From: Podocnemis expansa
Taxonomy: Eukaryota; Chordata; Testudines; Podocnemididae
DNA length: 64,000 bases
Assembly: GCA_007922195.1 (NCBI GenBank)
Contig: ML682024.1
Span: 4,784,273-4,848,272, forward strand
Direction of reading: 5' to 3'
Below the pieces are notes generated by a model. The model ran no database searches, had not been told where the DNA came from, and saw nothing but the letters and a program-made list of their open reading frames with translations. Below, piece after piece: positions 1 to 9,500 of the stretch; positions within the stretch are counted from its first letter, which is position 1, and every line of letters begins with the position of its first letter. The position numbers were made by a program, and so were the translations under genes.

Positions 1-730
1 CAAACAACAAGTGGGAGGTAATTATAATGGGTCCCCCCGGGCATCATTAAAAAGTCTTTGCCAGGATGATGAAGTAAAGTTTCAACTTCCAGTTGAGGTG
101 CAGAGGGGATTGGGCAAATCTAGAGAGATTAGTCAATGCGGCACCAGCGTATTCCAGGATGAATCTGCCCCAGGATGTGAAATACCTCAAGGCATTTGAT
201 GGTTATGGACATCTCCATGGTGGCAAAGGCTAGAAACAAAACCAAAATTAGCTAAATGAGTCCCGGGGAGGAAACGTCTTTGGGAAACCAGGTGGTTCAT
301 CTCCAGTGGTGACAAAACAGGTATTAAATACAGATTGATATTACCACAAAGGGTTCACAGGGGAATCCAGGCAGTTCCATGTAAACAGATGGGGGTGGAA
401 AACTCATCCACCATGATGTTTCCCAGTGACATCATGTGACCAGCTCCCCTTAGGTTTTTTTCTGCTTGGCAGGGGTCATCACTGCCATTTCCCAGGCCAT
501 GGATAAGACAAATGCTGTTTTTCAAGTCCACTGCAGGCCCTGCTGTCTCTCTACAGGTTGGGCAATCAGCCCTCGAGCATCCCCTCGGAGACTTCTGGTC
601 TACTGAATCCTCACAAAATTCACAGGTCAACTGATCCCAAAGACTGCCCCACTCTGTTTATCAGACCCCCCACTTCATTCACAGCAATGAGATGTGTTTA
701 TAGTTTATAGTTTTTTAGCAACGGAGGGAG
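1..730. other. no recognised feature
   Basis: No exon-like open frame with good splice sites, no repeat I recognise and no RNA gene is visible here. Short open frames exist on both strands but have no recognisable domain. Confidence 0.4.
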
Positions 731-1040
731 ATTCAAGTAACAGCATCTAGCAGTAGTGGAGCCAAGAGGTTACTTACAAAAATTGAATCAGAATCCAGAA
801 AAGAACGTAAAGCTGCCGAATAAGGCCACAGTGCACGCATCCTCTTGAATACACTATGCAGCTCTGGTCGCTCCAACCCAAACAAGACATAACAGAATTG
901 GAAATGGTCTGGTGAAGGGCAACAAAAATTATGGGGGATAGGGATGGAACAGGTTTTGTGTGAGGAGAGATTAAAATCATTGTGATTTGTCAGTCTGGAA
1001 AAGAGGTAACAAAGCAGGGGGATATGAAGAGGTTCCATAC

Positions 1041-1666
1041 CAGAGGTGGCCAAACTTATGGAGCTTAAGAGCAACACAAGTTGATTATTACACCTTCAAG
1101 AGCTGCACTGAGGCATATAGTTTATATGCTTTTACCTACTCCAAAATAACTGTTTAAAATTCTTTGCACACTTCAATTTTATTGTAAAAAGAGGGCAAAT
1201 ATTGATCCTACTAATGTCAGAGTCTAATAATTACTTAAGGTTACCATGAAAACTAGGCCTATACAGTAAAAACTTAACTGTCACTCGATGTAGAAGACTG
1301 CAGGCTAGTAGTGGGGTTTTTTAAAATCCCAACCAAGCTGTGCTTCTCCCCGCCGTCCCCGACCATGCTGTGCTTCTCCCCACCGTCTCTGACCATGCTG
1401 CACTTCTTCCTCCCGTCCCCAGCCATGCCACTGCTTCTTCCCACCATCCTTCTCCCCACCATCTCCCCCGGGCCCACTTACCTGGCTGCTCTGGCGGAGA
1501 GGCACAGGCTAGGGCTCCCCTCCCCTCCCCCCCACTCAGGGCGGGAGATTTAAATTCCTAGGCTGGGGCTGCTTTCCTAAATTGATTTGCTGACATTCTT
1601 CTGCGAGCCGCACTTTTACATTCAAGAGCCACATGCAGCTCCCAAGCCACAGTTTGGCCATGCCTG
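1041..1666. mobile_element. non-autonomous hAT-type MITE
   Basis: The element begins CAGAGGTGGCCAAACTT and ends with the near-complementary AGTTTGGCCATGCCTG. It is flanked by 8-bp target duplications, TTCCATAC at 1033-1040 and TTCTATAC at 1667-1674, differing at one base. Eight-base duplications and CAG...CTG ends are typical of the hAT superfamily. It encodes no transposase. It carries an internal pyrimidine-rich minisatellite and sits inside an older CR1/L3 fragment, so it is younger than that LINE. Confidence 0.8.
1335..1475. repeat. minisatellite, ~31-bp units, inside the hAT MITE
   Basis: About four imperfect units of the form GACCATGCTGTGCTTCTCCC plus a C-rich spacer follow one another. 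The resulting open frames on both strands (proline/serine or glycine/lysine-rich) are repeat artefacts. Confidence 0.7.
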
Positions 1667-2040
1667 TTCTATACCATCATGTCTAGTGTAAATAAGGAGT
1701 GTTAATTACCCCTTCACTTAACATAAGAACCAGGGATGACCTAATGAAATTAATAGACAGCAGGTTTAAAACAACAAAGGGGAGGACTACTTCATACAGA
1801 ATCCAGCTAACTTATGGAACTCACTGCCAGGGGACATTGTGAAGGCCCAAAGTACATCTGATTTTAAAAAAGAGTTGGAAGAGTCTATGGTGGCCAGGCC
1901 CACCAAGGTCAGGGACACAGCTTCTTAAGCCTTAAACCCTCAACAGCCAGAAGCTGGGAGTGGACAACAGGGGATGGATCACTCATTTCCTGATCTGTTC
2001 ATTCTCTCTGAAACATCTGGCCCTGGCCAGTGCCCGAGAC

Positions 2041-2960
2041 AAGCTACTGGGCTATTCATTTTGGGGGTAGACCCTTGACCTGAGACTTGTCCACTCATCA
2101 CAGCCCAAGGCCCCTTAGCCAGGATTTGCAGGGCTACCTGTCTGCCTTGTCCAAACAGACCAGGGTTTGTTATGCCCTACCAAGCTGCATCTGTCTTCCT
2201 TAGCAGCCAGAAAGGTTAACACACAGCCCAAGCTCCCTTGAGCCGTGTCATGGAAAGAAAATGTCTTGGCTTCCTCTATCTCCATTCCTTCATCACCTTT
2301 TCCAGGCCAGCTCCCATCCCAGCTACCTTGACACCTCTCTGTCCAATATCTGATCCCTGATGGCTTCACAAGACCCACCAGCTGGAGATTGATGAGTATA
2401 GTGGTCAATTGCCCTAGCCTTAGTCTACTGTTTTAGTTGCATGCCCATTTTAGTCAGGCCTTTAACGACCTATTTGTCCCTCAGTGACTCTGCCCACTGC
2501 GGCAGCCCCTGCTCTGTCCTGATGGATAGCCATGCAGAATACAGAGGGAAACTGAAGCAGAGATGACAGAAAAGTCCCAGGCAGTGACCTCATAGAGCCT
2601 TGGCAGGGTCTTGAGGGAGGCAGTGACTTCATAGAGCTCTAAGATGAGAAGCAACCTGGCAGACCCTGGGGTGCTGGAGGAGCATGACCTGCCTTGGAAG
2701 GTGAGCTAGCTTTTATTATCAGAAGAGCAGCCATACTGGGGGACAGCAATGACCCAGCTCACCCAGTATCCCTGCTTTGACAATAGGACTACCAGAGCTG
2801 GTTGCCAATCCCCCACCCCCATCTTCCACCCTGTCTGCGGGCTGTCAGATGGTCAGGGTCACACTGAACACTGGGTTCCATCCCTGGCCAACTTGGTTAA
2901 TCGCCATAGACAGCCCTAGCCTCCAGGAACTTACCCAGTTACGCTTTTGGCCATCGCCAC
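2041..2960. other. no recognised feature
   Basis: Intergenic sequence. A phrase about 'gcagtgac(c/t)tcatagagc' recurs at roughly 2583 and 2620, a short local duplication. I see no gene. Confidence 0.4.
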
Positions 2961-2964
2961 ATCC

Positions 2965-3250
2965 CCAGCAGTGAGTTCCACAGGTTAGCCAGATGCTGTC
3001 TGGAAAAGGACTTCCTTCTGCTTGTTTTAAACCTTCTGCCTATTCACTTCACTGGGTGACCTCTCCTTCTTGCATTACATGAAGAGCCAAACAGCCCTTC
3101 CTTATTCCCTTTCTCTGCACCGGTCATGCTTTTAGCACTCACTCCCTTACTTGTTGCTTTTCTAAGCTGAGCGGGCCCACTCTTTTTCTTGTTTCCTCAC
3201 ATCCCAGCTGGACCAAACCCTTTGTTGTCAGGAGTTTGTAAAATAACATG
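2965..3250 (-). repeat. CR1/L3-type LINE 3' fragment
   Basis: It reads like the reverse complement of the L3/CR1 3' coding end: 'gagttccacaggttagcc' at about 2971 is the complement of the WNSLP segment, followed by the familiar 'acttccttctgcttgtttta' and 'ttccttattccctttctc' segments. Decayed; no open frame. Confidence 0.6.
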
Positions 3251-3443
3251 GAAGAGTCTTCAGGAGGAGCTAAAACACTGCAGGACCTCCAAATTGTAGT
3301 GCCAGAAGGCGTGTTATGATTTTACTTTGCGTGTAACCATTTGTTGCCCTTCTTTCTTCTGGAATCCCTGTGCCCCACAATCTGCTGCCCTGAGCTCACC
3401 AACCCTAGCGTCTCCCCTTGTTGCATGTCACCACCAGGGCACC

Positions 3444-6400
3444 ATGGACACAGACGACCTGAAATTGGCTCTGGAACGGCAGAGGGGGGAGAACAAGGAA
3501 CTGGTGGAGACACTGCTGCAGCTGGAGGGCGACTACTCCCGCCTGCAACGGGAACAAGCACAAATGCAGGAGGAGGTGGCCAGGTGAGTGGCGCATGGGG
3601 ACTGGCATGTCAGGACTGTAGTAACAGTGATGTGCTGGGGCAGCACGTTCTTCTTGATGACCCAGGGGAAAAGGTCACATCATCACTGTGACCCGGGCCT
3701 CCTGGGATAACCACCTGAATATGCAAAGATCAGGGCAAGCTGCAAAAAGGAGAGCAGATTCTCCCAGCACTGGTGGGTTACCTAGAGTTAAACTTCCCCA
3801 ACCAGTCACAAACAATGCTTCTGATCCCCCACAATGGATATCAAGAAGCCACCGTATAGTATAGCCAGCTCCCTTTACTGCATTCCAGTCACCGGTCCCC
3901 AGTACAGCCACTAGGTCTGTTAAAGAAATAGGTTCTTCTGACCCCAAGGGGTCAGCCACATTACACAGAACAATACAGGCTTCAATCTTACCCAAAATAA
4001 CACGCTGCCAGCCAATCCTTTAGTAACTACAACTAAAGGTTTAATATAAAAAGAAAAGAAACAAAATGAGAGATGTTATAAGGTCAAAGTGAATCACATA
4101 CATACAACTGATTTAGAGTCCAAAGAAGATAAGTCCTTGTTTCACAGCTTCAGTCGTTAGTAATCCAGTTTATAGGAATAGAGACCAAATAATCCAAGTG
4201 TAGAGTTTGTTCTAATTCTCCCCCATGAGAATTAGCAGGGCAGTTTCCAGGCCAGTGTTGGCTGGGATCTCAATCCTGCGGCCCAAACTTTCCCTGAGAA
4301 GCTTGGACAGATGTGAGACCCCGGAGTTTGGTTCCCAATGTCCTTTTATAGTTGCAGCTAGCAAGGTGGGCATTTGCAGGTCAATTCTTCACGTGGGCTT
4401 TGATGACAGTTTCCAGGTCTTCCTTAAATGAAGCATAGCAATACACATTGTCCTTTGAAGGAAAACCTTCACCTCCTGGGTACCCCAGGTAATTAACTGC
4501 ATTAGTGCCATTAACAGACAGTTTAAGTTGGTACATCAAAGGTCCCTTTAGATGTTAATGTTCCCTCTTGACCCCTTCCAATAGAACAATGGTAACAGAT
4601 AGAGAAGCACTTCAGTCACCTTGCTAACCTCTAACAGGATACCTGTAAATACCATCGAGAAACAACTAAGAATACAAATGCATATCAAAGCACTAGCCTA
4701 CTCATACATTGCATTTCCATATAATATGTCTTCAAAGGTTAGCCTTAGGTCATGTATTTTACAAAGATGGCTTGGCCTTTTCAGGCCTAGCATGACAATC
4801 ACCACTAAGGTTCACAAGTGGCACAAATAGTGGGGGAGCAGCAGTCCTGGGATCAGCGTGACTGGGATGGCTGGGTAAACTGGGTGTGAACAAACAACCT
4901 AAAGTTTAATACAGCTAAATGTCAGTGCAGATATCTAGGAATAAAAGACGTCAGCTGTACTGGCAGGCGAGGGGAACTGATTCTGGCCAAACTGGGATGC
5001 TGAAAATGATTTTGTCATGGGGGACAAGAGATGTCCCGGTGCAGTGAGGGAATGGCTGGAAGTTGAAACTGGATAGATTCACCCTGGAAATAAAGCATAG
5101 TTTTTTAACGGTGAGGCAGTTAACCATTGGGACAGCTGACCAAGGGCCACAGTGGATGCTCCATCACCGGCACTGTTTTAATCCAGATGTTTGTCTAACA
5201 TCTGAGAACTGTTGTGGGGCAGTTCTCTGGCCTGTATGATACAGGAGGTGGGGTTAGAATGTGCCAATGGTCCTATCCGGCCTAGGGTCTATGGAGCAAG
5301 TCCAGTTTTCAGCTAAAATATCGTCTCCTTCTGGTGTCTTCAGGCTGCAGAGAGCCATGGTTGCCACAAAGGAGACAGATGGAGTTTTGGAGGAGCTGGA
5401 CACCACCAAATCCAGCCTGCTGCAGGTGCAGCAGGAAATAAAGATCCTGAAATGCCAGCAGGAGAGTTTGGTATGGAAAAAAGGAGGTTAACTATAAGCA
5501 CCTACCCTTTTTGGCTTCCTTTCTCTGCTCCCTCAAAGACTGGGACCTACCCCATCTAGGCCAAGCATGATGTTTTCCTTCCTGCTGGGATCCCACCTCT
5601 GCTGCCAGCTTCAACCAAGCTGAACTTCCGTGTTGAGGGATGGTGCCATGGTTAGGGTGACGCAGAGCTGCTTTTGTTCCCCTGGTCTGGTCCAGACTTT
5701 GTGTGACTTTAGGTGAGTCACTCTGTGCCTCAGTTTCACTTCTGTGCCACAGCTTCTGGTAGGCCTGGTTCAGCTAATTCTGAGATGGAAATCGGGGGTT
5801 TTGCAAAAACAAGAAGTTTCTGCTTTCCTTGGCAAATGTTGATGTTTTGTCCCAATACCAGTTTCCTCCCAAATAGAATATTTCATTTAAAAATTGAATT
5901 TTTTGGCCTCATGATGGCACCCTCTTGCCTCCTGAGAATTATTGTTCAGGTACTGTCTTGTTGGACTACATTTCCCATGATGCACCAGTTCATCTAGGTG
6001 AGGAGAGATGTTGCATAACAGGAATTTTGCCTGTAGTGCATCATAGGGGATATAGTCCAACCAGAGATCCTAGCCCATAGAAAGGAAAGGAAGGAGCACC
6101 TGAACTACAGCACCCATGATGTACTGCAGTGCCATTTTGATGTGAGATTAATAGATTCCTAGATTTAAAGGCCACTGGGCTCATTGCTTCTGAGCTCCCG
6201 TATTGCAAAGGTTGGAGAACAGCCCCCAGATAATGACTACAGCAGCAATTTTAGGAAAACTTCCTAGCCTGATTTTTAAAAAGTCCAGTGATAGAGACTC
6301 CACCATGACCAGTCATTGCCTCTAGAGTGGATTACCCTCCCTCTTGAAAGTGGGTGCCTTATTTCTGACTTGGCCATTTTGATGAACTAATGAAAGTTTC

Positions 6401-6514
6401 CCAGGAAAGCTGCCACATTCCCCTTCCCTCCCTCTCCATGTCATTCACGCTAAACTTAACTGTACATCGAAAAACCACTTGGACAGAAGATGGTGGCCCA
6501 GGCCCAGGCCCAGG

Positions 6515-6551
<37 letters not shown>

Positions 6552-9500
6552 CGTGCACGCACCCAGCGCTGGGTTAGAGGCATTGAAGTGCCATGGAGTG
6601 GGTCCGTGGGTAGTGGGAACAGGTGGAGAAGGAGGTGGGGCCTTCAGGGAAGAGGTGGGCAGGGGTGGGACCTCAGGGCTCTGGTTACCAGCTATGAGGA
6701 AGGAGGCAATCAGAGTCTGTCCCTGCAGGAGGAGGAGAAGCAGGAACTGCGGTGCACCATCCAGGAGCTGATGACAGAGGTATGGCCACGGGAGGGAGGG
6801 TCGGTGTGCTCCACAGAGCCAGGGTCCCGTAGCCCGTTCACTTTCACAGTCCTGCCTGTTTCTGCCTGCAGAATCTCACCCTTACCAAGGGGAATTTTCG
6901 AAGCCACCAGCAGCTCTTGGAGACACAGCAAGCCTTGAAGCAGTTAAAGGTGCGCTGCCCTCAGCATCTCAGCTCCCCCAGGCCATGCTGAGCGGGGTCC
7001 AAGTGGCTGAGCTGACCTCTCAGAGTGGGAGCTTCAGATCTGGATGCAGGATACTTGGATTCTGGTGCCTCATTTTTTGATCCCACGCTAGGCACATTCT
7101 TTGGGATAGGGACTTTTATTCACTATGTGTGCAATGCCCTGCATAATTGGCCCTGATCTCATCATGGTCTGTACAGCACCTGGCACAATGGGGCTTTGAT
7201 TTCAGTTGCTTCCTCCAGGCACTTCTGTAACACTCCACACCAATCCTGCTTGAGCCTCTCTTTCTAGGCTAACATTTACATGTGCTCCAGAGCTGCCTCT
7301 GTTCCAGCTGCAAACCTGAAGCCAGTGACTGTTACTGATTGGAGGGATGGACCCTGGCCATTCAGTGTCACTGCCCAGAGTTTGCCCCTGTCCTGCAGGG
7401 ATGGCCATAGTGGCCCCCATTTGTCAATATGGGCCAGGCAAGGACCACAGGTATGGGCCTAGGGGAGGTATTATTACCCTGAGAGGTGGAGCTGATCCAG
7501 CAGAAGATGCTCATGCTCTGTTTAATTCATTGGGCATGGGGAGGTGAAAATGTATGTTATCCCCAGCTGCCTCTGGCACCACCCTGTCTCTTCTCCCCAG
7601 CCCTGCCTCTCTCACAGCTCTTTCCATCACCAGGTAGATCTTCAACGAGTCAAGGAGGAGAGAGCCATGCAGGGGAAGGAACTGGCCAAGGTAACAGGGA
7701 TGGGTCACAGCTTAGCCCACAGCAGACTTGGCACCTGCCCAACCCCCTGGCATCAAGGGGCAAAGGGAGGGATAAAACAGAGGTCTATGAAGCCATGAAT
7801 GGCGTGGAGACAGTGGCTAGTGAAGTGTTCTTGACCCCTGCATGTAACATGAGAACCAGGGATTGCCCATGAAATGAACAGAGAGCATGTTCAAAATGAA
7901 GAAAAGGAACTGCTTCTTCACACAAGGCAGAGTTAACCTGTGGAACTCACTGCCAGAGGATGTTGGGGTGGCCAAGAGCATAACTGTGTTCGAACCAGCA
8001 CTGAAGAAGCCAGATGCTCAGGGATGCAACCCTATGCTTTAGGTGTCCCTAAACCCCTGACTGCCAGAAGCTGGGAGGGGAAATTGGGGGATCTCCCCAA
8101 AATTGCTCTATTCTGTACATTCCCCCTGAAGCTCTGGTGGAGACCGCTGCTGGAGATGAGATATTGGGTAGGATGGACCATGGTCTAACTCAATACCAGA
8201 GCTATTATGTGTCTGTAGGAGCCAGGCCCCACATCACCACAACTCAGGCAAGATAAGGGCTGTGCAGGTAGTGCACTGGGCTGGGACCCAGCTGATCTGT
8301 TTTCAGTTCCCAGTATCACCACTGATTCCCAGTGCAGCCTTGGGGGAGTCACTTAGACCAAGATATTCAAAGTTCCTGTGGGAATTTAGAGGCTCATAAA
8401 TTCTGGGAGTTGCATGTCTCAGTCAGGAAAAGACATTTGCAAAATACTTGGAGGAAGTTTAAAAGAGGACGGAGCTGGCTTCAATCTCTGTGATCCCTGG
8501 GCAACAGAGTTTACAATTCTGTCTAGAGCAGGAAATGGGACATTGTGGGACAGTTGTTGGAGGACGTTGGCATCTTTGCTCCATGCTTAATGGATGCTCA
8601 TGTCAGCTAGAGACAAATTACAGAGCAACGACAACAAATTCACAGTCCCAGGCTTGTCCTCAGAAACATGCTTCCATATTGCCCAGCGCTCATGTGGACC
8701 ATACAAGCTCCTAGCAAGGCTGTCGTTTAATTAATAGCAAATGCTATGCACAAATCTAGTTATCTCCAATGGAACTCCCTCAGCACTTCAAGCTGAACAC
8801 CTGCTGGTGTAAATAAACCAATAAAAAAAGTCTAGTAACTACAGAGAGATCGATTTCTCGTGCTTGGCAGTCATGAGGCACAAAAATCAGAAAAAAAAGG
8901 TAAAACCAGACAAATCCCTAACTTAAGACGCTATGTGAATTCAAAGCAAAAGTCTCACTCATCACATGTTCTAGCAGTTTCGCTGGCTGAATCTTCCATC
9001 CAGGATCTTTTCACTGTCCAATGCGGCTTCCTTTGCCTTTCAAGTGTCATCGATGCTGTGAATAGAGATGAAGGGATTCTGGGAAGTTTGCTTCCCTCTC
9101 TTATGGCAATTCTCTTCTTTGAGAATAATTTCCAACTAGGGGTCATGTCACAGAAAGTCTGTCTGTGCAGGAACCTCCACCAGTTTCAGTACCAAGATGT
9201 GAATTCCTCACTTACATCCTTCCTGCTAGCGAATGGATGTGTGTGTGTGTAATTCTCCATGGGCTATTGTTCCTCCAGGTGATTCTCCATGGTGTATCAC
9301 TATATTGCCACTCACCTGATGCCAGCTTGTTTTGTGTTAGCCATGAGGATCTCCTCAAACATTCACCTGTGCTTGTTTTTCAGGAAAAGCTCCATTCCTC
9401 AGAGCTGGCAGAGACAATTAGGGAGCATCGGGAGATCCAAGAGGTATCAGATTTCATTGCTGTGATGGTGCAGAGCAGCTCAGCTAAATGTGTGGCTTGT

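Larger units (their letters stand above)
735..2040 (+). repeat. old CR1/L3-type LINE fragment, split by a hAT MITE
   Basis: The stretch up to 1040 reads as a decayed end of a CR1-like reverse transcriptase, with traces of the family's 'EERLK...L..SLEKR' segment around 950-1020. The part after 1675 has the family's 'WNSLPxD' segment around 1810-1840. The two halves are separated by the MITE at 1041-1666 and collapse into one element when it is removed. Stops and indels are frequent, so it is ancient. Assignment is from remembered family consensus; the exact subfamily is not certain. Confidence 0.65.

Noticed and set aside
1274..1561. Overlapping frames with repeated motifs on both strands
   Set aside because: Produced by the 31-bp minisatellite; no protein homology.
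3687..4816. Complete provirus in intron 1
   Set aside because: Only one LTR-like block is present, no internal genes, and target duplications are not convincing.
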